The notes beneath the pieces were generated by a model. That model saw nothing but the letters and a program-made list of their open reading frames with translations. It was not told where the DNA came from and did no database searches. DNA of 62,216 bases from Methanobacteriota archaeon (GTDB lineage: Archaea; Thermoplasmatota; Poseidoniia; Poseidoniales; Poseidoniaceae). Position numbers and translations under genes: made by a program. Of the stretch, positions 17,074 to 27,260 are shown piece after piece. Numbering within the stretch: the first letter of the stretch is position 1; each line of letters starts with the position of its first letter. The stretch covers positions 35,970 through 98,185 of the forward strand of contig PABV01000034.1 of NCBI GenBank assembly GCA_002699425.1. Direction: 5' to 3'.

Positions 17074-20000
17074 TCATTTCAATTTTTTGCCTGCGATTCT
17101 TACTTCTGACTTTAATGGCATTTGGTGTTCCCATGCGAATTCTTTGACGACACGCCATCCTGATTCACTTCCCTCATAGTCGGTGATTTCTATGGTCTTG
17201 TTCCTTGTATTAGCTTTGAATGCAGCGATTGGCTCTGCATTTCGGAATACGAGATAGGCTGATCCAAATCCGAATCTTTGTTTGAGTACGTCGGCAAAAT
17301 ACGGTGCTATTGGATCTGAGGGAGGTAGGACAAAATCTCTTATGGGTTTGATGTTTTTTGCATTTTCGAGCATGTCTTTTTTACCCCAACAAACCTCATG
17401 GAAATCTTGTATCAAAAACCCTTTAATCAATGTACCATCCTCTTCAAACTCTGTAAGAATATGTTTGAGTTCCTCTGGCTTAAATGGAGTCCCAGCCAAT
17501 TTTATGAATTGTTTTATTGTAATAATTGGAAATGAGGAAACGAGGTCTCGAAGATATTCTCTTCGAAGTTCCACACGATCCATTTTGCGGTTCGGAATTA
17601 CAGTACGAAACCCTCCTCTGAAATCTTGAACCATATGGCCTAAGCGAATGAGTGGTTGGATCAGCTTTCTAAATTCGCCTCTCTTCATGGCATGACGTTC
17701 CATGAAAAGATTTGGATCGGAGTTGTTCGTAAAGTAATCACAAACATCAAGCAAATCCTCAGGTGCTTCCTCCCCACGAATAGCAAGTAATGTTGCAAAA
17801 TGGTCGTATGATGCCCACACTTGATGCCCTCTCAGGTTGATTCCCTGTTGTAATAGGTGAGCACTGGCCATATTTTTCAATCCTACTCTGAATATTTCTG
17901 ATCTGCCACGTAGGCCAAAATCATCTCGAATCTCACTCACCTTTTCCAAGGCTTTGATCTCATTTTCTAATCTGGAATCTTGGTGCAGATGATGCTCAAA
18001 GAAAAGTGCCCTCTCTGCAATCTCTCTGGGTTGAGGGTCAACCACTCCACCTCGAATCATTCTCTCTCCAGTTTTGGTGAATCCAATTTCTTCCAATGCA
18101 TTGATTGTATCGTCATCTAAATCAGATATTGGATCACCGTTTACATTCGATAAAATTGCGACATCAATCAACTGATCGGAGTGGTTGTCAAGTAGTAATT
18201 CAAACGACTTGCAAAACTCATCAAGATATGCATGCGGAATGTGTAAGTCTTTGATTTCAAGATAGTCATTCACCTTGAACATAAGCACTTTTCCAATAGG
18301 GTCTACACCCTTGAAGACAGGTAAATACCAACCTCGATCTAGAATGGAACGAATTTCCCATATAAATCGTGAAACATATGGATCAGATTGAGTCAAAATT
18401 CTTAGTGTGCGGTCCTCCCTTGATTGTCTGTTGAGATATGGTAGTTCGTCAGGGACTACGTAGAATGGTTCTGGTTCAGGGACTAGAGCCATAACCTTCT
18501 TGATTTTACCTTCATGTTCTAATTCGTTGAGAGCAAGAGCCAACTCTTCAACACTTCTTGAGACATAATATCTCAATGTGAAGGCGCGAATCGGACCGCT
18601 TCTTCGAATAACATCGAAAAGAGAATCTTTGAATGAAAGTGGTTCATATTCATCAATGACTCTATGAAATAAACTTAGTCTTCTCCTCCTACCAGCAACG
18701 TCCTCAAACTGCTTAACCACACACAATTGGCGTTCAAGGTTTGAAATCGCGTTTTTGACATCTCGCTGAAGTGATTTGTACTCTTCACCTCTTGGAAAGT
18801 CTACAATCCATTCTTGACGGGTGAGGTTCTCATCATGAGGAAGCTTTTCCAAAAGTAATTTTTCCATTTCACCGATCCATGGTTTGGGCTTGAGGCCAAG
18901 TAACATGGGTAGATTTTGTAAAGTACTGTAACCAATTCGATTATGGAGTAACCTTCCCATCAAAACGTCACTATCAAGTTGTAAATCGACCCAATCTGAG
19001 AATCTGAAGTCCTTGACACGGTACAACAATTCCTGCTGTTTCTGAAAGAGGATATGTTCGTTGAAAGCAGTATAGGCATCGGGGTAAATCGTGAATGATT
19101 TTTCCAATACCAAATTCTGGATTCTTCGATATTCGACAACCTCTTCTTCCCCACCAGTAATTTTATGTTCGTCTATTTTTAAGATATATTCTGCTTCTTC
19201 AGTTTGTCTGAAAAATCCAACTGAAATGACATTCCTCATCTCTAATTCATACAGGATTTTCTCGATTTGAGGTTTGGGTAAAGGCAACCTCGCTTCAAAA
19301 ATTTCCGATGTCAGTGGACCTTCGCTACCAAGCATCTCGATGATTTTTACACGAAGCGACTCATGGGGGTCGATGATGGGCTGCTCAAACCATTCATTAA
19401 CGGTGGTGCCATCAAATTTTTTCCCAATTTGAAAAGTAAGATTTTGTGTGTATATATCTCTGAGGTCTTTTGCTTCCTTTCCTCCATTCATTGCAAGACA
19501 GCCTAATGTCCCGTGGATTTCAGCCATGTATGTAGAGAACCATTTATCATCCAACTCACTCATCCCTGTACCACGGATTTTGGTTACAAGACCTTGTTTT
19601 GCTAACTCTTCAATCCAAGAGCGAATATCTTCATGTTCAATACCTTCTAATCTATCTGCATACAATGGATGATCCCAATCTCTATTGAGGCCTCCACCAC
19701 GATCCATGAGGTGCAACATTGATTGTGCATTTTCGGGAATAGGGACTTTATTATTGTAATATATTTGTAATTGTGATTCATTGAGTTCAGTGGCTAGGCT
19801 CCTAGTGCCCAACATTCTTTGAAGAATTTCAGGATCAATGTCTTTGATGAGAAAAGCCCGAGTTCGCATTGAAAGAAGATCTTCAAATGAACTCATGAAA
19901 AGACTCATACCAAGTTTTGAAGGCATAGGTGTCCTGATGTGAGCGATACGTGCGACTCGTTTGTCAACTTGGTCAAGAAATAATAGAAGTCCTTGTAAAT

Positions 20001-22341
20001 CGATATCACCATTGAAAATTTCCTCTTTAGCCTCTCGAATTAACAAACTGTCACCTTCATTCCGATGACGTTGCAGGAGGGCATCTGCTTTCTGTTGAAA
20101 TTGCTGTGGGCTTACTTCTTCAGCACCAATCCGCTTTGGAATGATCATTGAACGTCCGGCAACTTCTCTAAATCGCTTCGCAAAGATCTGAGTACCCAAA
20201 ACGTATCTGTCAAGAATCTCCATATGATTTCCTGAACTGAATGCTTCATAGAGGTCTGATGGCTTCAACTCTGCACTTGTCTTCATCAAGAGTCCATTTT
20301 CATCAAATGACATCTCAAGAATCGAGACTCCCTTTTCTTCAGCAATACCTCCAAGCAAATATCCTAGGGCAGTGTTGAAAGCTCTGCCACGGCAAGTTGT
20401 GATGAGAAAAGTAGGGACTGCAGCACTGGATATTTGTTCAAAGAGTAGTTTTTCATTATCAGGAATTTGAAATGAATCTATGCAATGTTCTTCAAGATGC
20501 CTGGTTACAGATGCTGCCACTTGGTTTGATAGCCCGTAAACCTCTCTCAACAATTTTCTGCAATCGTTTTGTTTGCGAATTGCGAGAGTACAATTTTCTA
20601 CCAGTTGAATAAGCGATTCAGATAATTCGTTTGAACGAGATCTTGCTTCTCCCGCCCATGAAGGAACAGTGGGCCTGTATCCAGTAACTGCAGTTACATT
20701 TACGCGAGTGCCCTGAACATTTACCACACGATAGGTAGATCCTCCGAGTAAAATTACATCTCCTCCACGAAGGTTGGATACGAAAGAAGATGATAGTTTT
20801 CCTAAAATAGATCCTTCTGCATTAAAAACAAGGTATGAGTTGTCAGGAGAGATTGTACCGATATTCGTGTAATATATCATTCGTGAATAACCTCGCTTTC
20901 CGTACAGATTCTCTTCCCAATCAATCCACACTCTGCGTTCGTCTTCTAACATGTCTAATACTTCGATAAAATCATCATATGGTAAATTGCGATAACTCCA
21001 AGACCCTTTCACTACTTCAAAGGCCTCATCAATATCTATTTCGGCAATGATAACAAGACCGATGAGAAATTGTGCAAGAACATCCAAACTATTCTGTGGA
21101 AATCGAAGGATATCCATATGTCCAGTCTGAATAGCTGCTTGTAGAGCAACTATTTCCAACAAATCATCAACAGATGTAGGTAAGAATCGCGCTCTTGGAA
21201 CGCCTCCAACTTGGTGACCTGCGCGTCCGATTCTCTGTAAAGCAGTTGCAATATCACCAGGTGAGCCAACTTGGATGACCAAGTCAACAGATCCGATATC
21301 GATACCCATTTCCAATGATGAAGAAGTCACACAAGCCCGCAGAGTTCCATGTTTCAGGCGTCTCTCAACTTCGAGTCGGATGCCTTTGTCCATCGAGCCG
21401 TGGTGTCCGGCAACTTCTTCTCCAAGAAATGGTCGAAGTCTTTGAACAAGCGTTTCTGTCATTTTTCTTGTGTTTGCAAAAACCAAGGTTGTATTATGAG
21501 CCGTAATGAGGTCAGCAATTGTTTCAATATTGTTATCGAGAATTTTCATTACGCTTAAGTCATTAAATCGAGGATTTGATAGCAAGATATCTAAATCTAA
21601 TTCTCTGGCACCGCTAATTTTAGCAATTTGTACTCGAGATTGCTTGTCATTATCTGGAACTAAGTACGATGCGACCGTTTCAAGCGGTTCCATGGTTGCA
21701 GAAATCCCAATTCGTTGAACTGGCCTGTTGAGGAACGTGTCCAAATAAGCCATTGTTAGTGATAAGTGAACTCCTCTTTTGGTTGGGACTAAGGCATGCA
21801 ATTCATCGATGATGAGAAATTCTACTTCGGAAATAATCGGTTGAAATTTTTTGGAAGATATTGCAATAGCCATGCTTTCTGGGGTAGTGATAAGAATATG
21901 AGGTGGTTTCCTGAGCATTTTTTGCCTTTCAGATTGAGAAGTGTCACCTGTTCTCAGACCAACACGAACGGACTGTGACCGATCTGGTAAGTAACGTTCT
22001 TCAATCTCAGAAAGTGGCCCAATGAGGTTTTTTTGAATATCATTTGCTAGTGCTTTAATCGGTGATATGTATGTACAATATACCCTGTCTTCTAATTTAT
22101 TATCCATTGCTAATCGAGTTAATCGATCGATAATTGTGAGAAAGGCGGTAAGTGTTTTTCCAGAACCGGTCGGTGAGCACAATAAAAGGTGCTCTCCAGC
22201 CATAATAGAAGGAATAGCAAGCTTTTGAGGTCTTGTAAAATCAGGGAATTTCTCTTTGAACCATAAACGAACCGGACCACAAAGTGACTGAAGAAGTTCT
22301 TCAGTATCTTGAGGTTCATCTAAGTAAAGAATTTCTGTCAA
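17074..22341 (-). CDS. lhr: Lhr-type superfamily 2 helicase, extended form
   Basis: A 1755-residue ATP-dependent helicase. Motif I SPTGSGKT is at 56-63 (K62), motif II is DELH, motif III is SAT and motif VI is QRIGRAGHQVG. The Lhr winged-helix and core domains follow to about residue 900. Lhr proteins translocate on single-stranded nucleic acid and unwind DNA:RNA hybrids. Archaeal members are usually about 850-950 residues. Here the C-terminal half contains two regions (around 1225-1420 and 1590-1740) that resemble AlkZ/HTH_42 modules of the bacterial Lhr C-terminal domain. The start is TTG at 22341 with GGTGG five bases upstream. The surface-protein gene follows after 44 bases. Confidence 0.93.
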   Translation of the reverse strand: MTEILYLDEPQDTEELLQSLCGPVRLWFKEKFPDFTRPQKLAIPSIMAGEHLLLCSPTGSGKTLTAFLTIIDRLTRLAMDNKLEDRVYCTYISPIKALANDIQKNLIGPLSEIEERYLPDRSQSVRVGLRTGDTSQSERQKMLRKPPHILITTPESMAIAISSKKFQPIISEVEFLIIDELHALVPTKRGVHLSLTMAYLDTFLNRPVQRIGISATMEPLETVASYLVPDNDKQSRVQIAKISGARELDLDILLSNPRFNDLSVMKILDNNIETIADLITAHNTTLVFANTRKMTETLVQRLRPFLGEEVAGHHGSMDKGIRLEVERRLKHGTLRACVTSSSLEMGIDIGSVDLVIQVGSPGDIATALQRIGRAGHQVGGVPRARFLPTSVDDLLEIVALQAAIQTGHMDILRFPQNSLDVLAQFLIGLVIIAEIDIDEAFEVVKGSWSYRNLPYDDFIEVLDMLEDERRVWIDWEENLYGKRGYSRMIYYTNIGTISPDNSYLVFNAEGSILGKLSSSFVSNLRGGDVILLGGSTYRVVNVQGTRVNVTAVTGYRPTVPSWAGEARSRSNELSESLIQLVENCTLAIRKQNDCRKLLREVYGLSNQVAASVTRHLEEHCIDSFQIPDNEKLLFEQISSAAVPTFLITTCRGRAFNTALGYLLGGIAEEKGVSILEMSFDENGLLMKTSAELKPSDLYEAFSSGNHMEILDRYVLGTQIFAKRFREVAGRSMIIPKRIGAEEVSPQQFQQKADALLQRHRNEGDSLLIREAKEEIFNGDIDLQGLLLFLDQVDKRVARIAHIRTPMPSKLGMSLFMSSFEDLLSMRTRAFLIKDIDPEILQRMLGTRSLATELNESQLQIYYNNKVPIPENAQSMLHLMDRGGGLNRDWDHPLYADRLEGIEHEDIRSWIEELAKQGLVTKIRGTGMSELDDKWFSTYMAEIHGTLGCLAMNGGKEAKDLRDIYTQNLTFQIGKKFDGTTVNEWFEQPIIDPHESLRVKIIEMLGSEGPLTSEIFEARLPLPKPQIEKILYELEMRNVISVGFFRQTEEAEYILKIDEHKITGGEEEVVEYRRIQNLVLEKSFTIYPDAYTAFNEHILFQKQQELLYRVKDFRFSDWVDLQLDSDVLMGRLLHNRIGYSTLQNLPMLLGLKPKPWIGEMEKLLLEKLPHDENLTRQEWIVDFPRGEEYKSLQRDVKNAISNLERQLCVVKQFEDVAGRRRRLSLFHRVIDEYEPLSFKDSLFDVIRRSGPIRAFTLRYYVSRSVEELALALNELEHEGKIKKVMALVPEPEPFYVVPDELPYLNRQSREDRTLRILTQSDPYVSRFIWEIRSILDRGWYLPVFKGVDPIGKVLMFKVNDYLEIKDLHIPHAYLDEFCKSFELLLDNHSDQLIDVAILSNVNGDPISDLDDDTINALEEIGFTKTGERMIRGGVVDPQPREIAERALFFEHHLHQDSRLENEIKALEKVSEIRDDFGLRGRSEIFRVGLKNMASAHLLQQGINLRGHQVWASYDHFATLLAIRGEEAPEDLLDVCDYFTNNSDPNLFMERHAMKRGEFRKLIQPLIRLGHMVQDFRGGFRTVIPNRKMDRVELRREYLRDLVSSFPIITIKQFIKLAGTPFKPEELKHILTEFEEDGTLIKGFLIQDFHEVCWGKKDMLENAKNIKPIRDFVLPPSDPIAPYFADVLKQRFGFGSAYLVFRNAEPIAAFKANTRNKTIEITDYEGSESGWRVVKEFAWEHQMPLKSEVRIAGKKLK

Positions 22342-22458
22342 TCTTCCACCCTATGGGTACTTAGTGGTAAAATCGAGTAAATGAATTCTTCGTTTTTTCC
22401 ACGTACATTCTCAAACCCAAGGGATTGACTCTTGTATGAAAACCTCCACGTATGATTC

Positions 22459-24135
22459 ATGCTCAAGTTCACTGATGAACGTTTAGGTAATCTATTGGGT
22501 TTACTAAAACGTCGCGGCATACTTGCACCTGCTTTTGAAATCCATGGTGGGGCGAAGGGGTTGTATGAGTATGGACCAATTGGAGGTCGATTATTGCGTA
22601 ACTTGAGCAACCAATGGGTTGAACACTTTACATCACTTGGTGATATCGTTGAGATTTCATCTCCCACTGTGACACCATATGCTGTTTTAGAAGCAAGTGG
22701 CCACGTTGGAGAATTCACAGATTCAACGGTAACTTGTATTGAATGCCATGCCATTTCAAGAGCAGATCACCTCTTGGCAGAGGAATTAAATCCCGACAAT
22801 CTTACCTCTTCACAGTTATCTACAATATTCTTGGATAATCCCCCAGAGTGCCCTGAATGCGGAAGTACAAAGTGGTCAGAGGTAACAACAACCAATCTTA
22901 TGTTCAATACCAACTTGGGAATTGCCTCATCGGCAAAACCAGCGTTTTTACGTCCAGAAACAGCACAGGGAATGTTTACTTCATTCTCTTCAATTTATCG
23001 ACACTTTCGTGAGAAGTTACCTTTTGGAGCGATGCAAGTTGGCAAAGGATATCGAAATGAAATTTCTCCTCGACAAGGAATGATTCGACTAAGAGAATTC
23101 AATATGGCGGAAATTGAGTATTTTATTGACCCGAATATCCCAAAATATGAGAGAGATTTCGAATCAAACCACAAAATTATGATGGTTCCAGAAGACGGTG
23201 AAGAAAGAGAGTACACCATCGCTGAAGCACTTGAAAAAGGTATTGTTAAACATGCAGTGGTTGGTTTTTTCCTCGCTGAAACCGTTTCATTTCTCATCGA
23301 TATTGGTATTGATTTATCTCTTCTAAGATTAAGGCAACACCAAACAAATGAAATGGCGCATTATGCTCAAGATTGCTGGGACGTTGAATTATTTGGGTCA
23401 TATGGGTGGATTGAGTGCGTAGGGGTTGCTCATAGAGGATGCTTCGATCTTGAGGCGCATGAAAAGGCAACAAATCAAAGGTTGAGGGCTTGGAGAGACT
23501 TTAGCGAGCCAAAAGAGGTGAGTAAGAAAGGTTGGACGATTGATGGTTCCCGTGCAGGGCCTGCTTTTCGACAGCATTCGCCAGCCGTCAAAACCTATGT
23601 TGAATCATTACCAGAAGAAACAGAATTTCCTCAAGTCTATCACATCGGCAAAGAAGAGTTACTCATCGCAGAAGAGCATGTAAAAAGGATTGACATCAAA
23701 AATACAATCAATGGTGAATGGTTTTTACCACATGTTGTTGAACCTGCTTTTGGCCTAGATAGAATCATGTGGCACATTATCGACCATGCCTATTTCCAAC
23801 AAGAAAAGGAAGGTTCAGCATATCATTCACTCAGGTTGTCTAACCTAGTTACGCCCATGAATTGTGCTGTATTTCCTTTGTTTGATAAGGATGGTATGGG
23901 TGAAATGGCAAAAACCATCCACAAATCTCTGAATAAATTATCTAATTTTTCTAGTTTCTACGATGCAAGCGGTTCCATTGGCAGAAGGTATGCCAGAGCG
24001 GATGAAATAGGCATACCATTCTGTATCACTATCGATCATCAAAGCCTTGATGATGAATCAGTAACCATTCGCTATCGAGATTCTGGAGAGCAAGAGAGAC
24101 TTTCAATTGGAAAACTTGAAGCATTTTTGCGATAA
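22459..24135 (+). CDS. glyS: Glycyl-tRNA synthetase (alpha2 type)
   Basis: A 558-residue class II synthetase of the archaeal/eukaryotic homodimeric type. It shows the RRGILAPAFEIHGGAKGLYEYGPIG opening region, a Cys-rich insertion (CIEC near residue 95 and CPEC near 133), motif 2 FRNEISPR-type sequence (YRNEISPRQG), and motif 3 with the GLDRIMW arginine. The C-terminal anticodon-binding domain ends with the VTIRYRDSGEQ strand. It charges tRNAGly. No Shine-Dalgarno precedes the ATG, and a TATA-like CTTGTATGAAAA about 18-29 bases upstream suggests a leaderless message. rfcL follows after 31 bases. Confidence 0.95.
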   Translation: MLKFTDERLGNLLGLLKRRGILAPAFEIHGGAKGLYEYGPIGGRLLRNLSNQWVEHFTSLGDIVEISSPTVTPYAVLEASGHVGEFTDSTVTCIECHAISRADHLLAEELNPDNLTSSQLSTIFLDNPPECPECGSTKWSEVTTTNLMFNTNLGIASSAKPAFLRPETAQGMFTSFSSIYRHFREKLPFGAMQVGKGYRNEISPRQGMIRLREFNMAEIEYFIDPNIPKYERDFESNHKIMMVPEDGEEREYTIAEALEKGIVKHAVVGFFLAETVSFLIDIGIDLSLLRLRQHQTNEMAHYAQDCWDVELFGSYGWIECVGVAHRGCFDLEAHEKATNQRLRAWRDFSEPKEVSKKGWTIDGSRAGPAFRQHSPAVKTYVESLPEETEFPQVYHIGKEELLIAEEHVKRIDIKNTINGEWFLPHVVEPAFGLDRIMWHIIDHAYFQQEKEGSAYHSLRLSNLVTPMNCAVFPLFDKDGMGEMAKTIHKSLNKLSNFSSFYDASGSIGRRYARADEIGIPFCITIDHQSLDDESVTIRYRDSGEQERLSIGKLEAFLR

Positions 24136-24166
24136 TGTTGAAGAACGTTCGAGGTTTTGATAGAAA

Positions 24167-25651
24167 ATGATGCACAGTGATTGGACAGAACGATATCGTC
24201 CTGCATCCGAAGGAGATCTTGAAGGTAATGAATCCAATCGTGCCAGAATAAAGCATTGGTTGAAGTCATGGGATGGCAAAATTCCAAAAAAGCCTGGGAT
24301 ATTATTGATAGGTCCTCCTGGAGTCGGAAAAACCACTATCGCAAGAGCTATTGCCCAAGATATGGATTGGGATGTGATTGAACTCAATGCTTCAGATAGT
24401 CGAAACGCAGTAGCGATTAGAAGAGCAGCAACCAACGCGTCAACAAACCAGTCACTTTTTCAAACAGGTTCAACAAACAAAAAAACGCTGATTCTTCTTG
24501 ATGAAGTTGATCATTTGACTGGAGGTCTACGTGCTATTTCAGAAGCCAGAGTGAAGGACGAGATGACCGGGGATGAAAATGCGAACCGCCTGAGTGGAGA
24601 CTCAGGTGGGAAAGCTGAATTATTGCATCTTTTGACGATCACAAAGCAACCCGTGATTCTTGCATGTAATGATGAGATGGGTCTGTGGGGAAGAAATGCT
24701 TCATGGAGATCGACAAGAGATCGTTTTTCTCGATTTCTTGAAGTCATTAAATTCAATCGAGTGACTAAGTCTGCATTACAAAAAATAGCTCGGAAAGTTC
24801 TGAAGTCTGAAAAAATCACCTTCGATGCATCAGCCATAGAATTCGTTACTTCAGAAAACCCCGGCGATTTGAGGGCATTGGTTAGAGACCTCCAAGTATT
24901 GTCAATTACTGCAAATGGACACCTCTCCAAGGAGACTGTTCAAGAATACTTACAACTCGGTAAAAGAGATTCAAACATCGAAATATTTGACGGTTTGAGG
25001 AAATTATATCAGGCGAATACAGCTACTGCGGCCTCAAAAATCTCTCTTCATCTCGACAAGAGTCCAGACGATTTGTTAGCTTGGGTATCTTGGAATAACG
25101 CCGCTGTTTTTGAATCTAGTGAGTCTATTTCAAATGGAAGCAGGCCTTTGGCTCTTGCCGATAAACTACTCTCTTCACGATTTCAAAACACAGCACACAG
25201 ATCGTGGTATTGGGGCTCTCAATTATCCTCTCTATCGGCCTCTGTATCTGCTTTTCATCAACCAGGATCTCGGGTTTTTTGTTCATACCCCGACTTTTTA
25301 CGGCACCGCCATGGATCCTACCGTAGTTCATTAATCGAAAAGTTAGAAGAAACAATTGGATGTTCACGACATACTATTGTGGATGAAATCCTACCTTACC
25401 TTTCGCTTAATCATCAAAAAAATCCTGAAAATTTTACGATATCTATCTCCTTAGGATTGTCTCCAGAGGAACACGCATCTCTATGCCAATTATCAACATC
25501 CCAGCAGTCCACAAAAGAATTGATGGAACGTTACGCCAAAGAATTTGAAGCAAAAATAATTCCTGATGTTCTTGAAGAAGAAACGTCAGAAGAAGGCATA
25601 TCAGAACAGGAAATTGAACAGAATCTGGATGGTCAGACCACTTTGTTCTAA
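24167..25651 (+). CDS. rfcL: Replication factor C large subunit
   Basis: A 494-residue AAA+ clamp-loader subunit. Walker A GPPGVGKT is at 49-56, Walker B LILLDEVD is at 108-115, and a sensor-like ACNDE follows. The C-terminal extension ends in QTTLF, a PIP-box that docks on PCNA. One RfcL with four RfcS subunits loads PCNA at primer ends. The small subunit is not in the window; the primase small subunit is, at 49856. The start is the first of two ATG codons. The last four bases overlap trkH on the other strand. Confidence 0.95.
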   Translation: MMHSDWTERYRPASEGDLEGNESNRARIKHWLKSWDGKIPKKPGILLIGPPGVGKTTIARAIAQDMDWDVIELNASDSRNAVAIRRAATNASTNQSLFQTGSTNKKTLILLDEVDHLTGGLRAISEARVKDEMTGDENANRLSGDSGGKAELLHLLTITKQPVILACNDEMGLWGRNASWRSTRDRFSRFLEVIKFNRVTKSALQKIARKVLKSEKITFDASAIEFVTSENPGDLRALVRDLQVLSITANGHLSKETVQEYLQLGKRDSNIEIFDGLRKLYQANTATAASKISLHLDKSPDDLLAWVSWNNAAVFESSESISNGSRPLALADKLLSSRFQNTAHRSWYWGSQLSSLSASVSAFHQPGSRVFCSYPDFLRHRHGSYRSSLIEKLEETIGCSRHTIVDEILPYLSLNHQKNPENFTISISLGLSPEEHASLCQLSTSQQSTKELMERYAKEFEAKIIPDVLEEETSEEGISEQEIEQNLDGQTTLF

Positions 25652-27258
25652 TCTTCTTTTTCAAGGTAATCTTTAATCAATTGAACAGATTTTCGTTCAG
25701 GAGCCTTACGCTTTTCACGTTGCCAAACCTTTGGATGAAGTACCAAAAGAGCGGTGAGTAATTCCAATCGACCAAACCACATCAGTATCGATATCAACAT
25801 CAGTGCGGCTGGGTTAAGGCTAGAGTAGGTATTCGAAGGACCAAAATCACCCAAAGCAGGTCCTGTGTTTCCTAAAGCACTGGCAACTAATGAAAATATG
25901 TTTTCTAAATCGGCATTGGGCACCAACATAGCAAGAAAAATACATGACACAGAAAACAAAAGAATCCAAACAAATAACATTCCAATGATTGATGATAAAC
26001 GCTCTGTTTTTACGACTTCTCCATTCATTCTTATTCTTTGAATCCGGTTTGGTTGTGCGATTCGAGCAATTTCTCTCCAAGCGACTTTGAGTGCTAAATT
26101 AATTCTAAGTATTTTCAATCCACCAGATGTTGAACCAGCACTGGCTCCCACAATCATTAGCAGTATCAAAATCACATGTGTCATAACTGGCCATGTCATG
26201 TAATCAACTGAACTGTATCCAGTCGAAGTCCCAATAGAAATAACGGTAAACAGACTATCCCGGAATTCCCTGTCTGTTGTGATATTATTCATCTGTAATG
26301 CAACAAAAACCAATAAGGTTGCGATGGTGATGATGAGTACATACCATCTTGCTTCTTCATCTCGGAATGCTTTGCGCCAATCACCTTCACGCATGAACCA
26401 GATTAACGTAAAATTCAGTCCCGTGATAAGCATAAACACGATGACAATCGTTTCAACCACGGCTGAATCAAAATAACCAATTGATGCATCGTGCGTTGAA
26501 AAACCACCTGAGGCCATAGTCGTAAATCCATGATTGACAGCGTCAAAAATTCCCATATTCCCTAAAAATATCAGTAGTAATATTTCTGTTAATGTCAAAA
26601 AGAAGTAAACACTCCACAAGGCAAGAGCAGTTTGTTGTACTCTAGGCCTCAAACGTGAGAGTGATGGCCCTGTTAGTTCAGCTCTCGCTAATGCCATTCC
26701 TCCACCTAGAATACGGGAAAGTAACAACATTCCAAGCATAATGATACCCATGCCTCCCAGCCATTGGGTAAGAGATCGCCAAAGCAGGATTCCTCTAGGT
26801 TGTGCATTAATACAATCACTGGTGACGCCGATGATACAATTCGGGCTCATTTTATGATCAATAACCGTAGAACCTGTCGTCGTGAAGCCACTCATGGCTT
26901 CAAACCAACTATTTACAGCACCACGTAAGACTTCACCCACTTCTGAATCAGTAAAAGGTCCATGGAATACGCCTCCCAGCCAGAAAGGTAAACTTCCGAT
27001 GAAAACCGCAAACGGCCAAGCTAAGGCGACCGCAGCAAATGCCTCACGGTCGCGTAAACGGTCCGTAGTATCAGTGTGTACGAATACAGCAAGCAGGATT
27101 GAACCTAAGCCAGCAGATAATATGAGTGGGAAAAGAAATGCCTGTACTGCCATGGAAATATCATCAAGAAAACATGTGACAATGAAACAGAGAAGTAGGG
27201 GTGCAATGAGAGCAACCATTGTCCACCCCACAATTAGGGCAAGCACATCTTTTCTCAT
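25648..27258 (-). CDS. trkH: Trk-type potassium uptake channel subunit
   Basis: A 536-residue membrane protein of the TrkH/KtrB superfamily, with about ten hydrophobic helices and four half-symmetric pore loops. These can be seen as GFTTTGS, ASGGFST, GTSTGYS and ALGNTGP, each carrying the conserved filter glycine. It conducts K+ (or Na+-coupled K+) under control of the TrkA ring. The gene starts two bases after the trkA stop with AGGTG upstream, so both subunits come from one message. Confidence 0.94.
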   Translation of the reverse strand: MRKDVLALIVGWTMVALIAPLLLCFIVTCFLDDISMAVQAFLFPLILSAGLGSILLAVFVHTDTTDRLRDREAFAAVALAWPFAVFIGSLPFWLGGVFHGPFTDSEVGEVLRGAVNSWFEAMSGFTTTGSTVIDHKMSPNCIIGVTSDCINAQPRGILLWRSLTQWLGGMGIIMLGMLLLSRILGGGMALARAELTGPSLSRLRPRVQQTALALWSVYFFLTLTEILLLIFLGNMGIFDAVNHGFTTMASGGFSTHDASIGYFDSAVVETIVIVFMLITGLNFTLIWFMREGDWRKAFRDEEARWYVLIITIATLLVFVALQMNNITTDREFRDSLFTVISIGTSTGYSSVDYMTWPVMTHVILILLMIVGASAGSTSGGLKILRINLALKVAWREIARIAQPNRIQRIRMNGEVVKTERLSSIIGMLFVWILLFSVSCIFLAMLVPNADLENIFSLVASALGNTGPALGDFGPSNTYSSLNPAALMLISILMWFGRLELLTALLVLHPKVWQREKRKAPERKSVQLIKDYLEKED

Positions 27259-27260
27259 GA

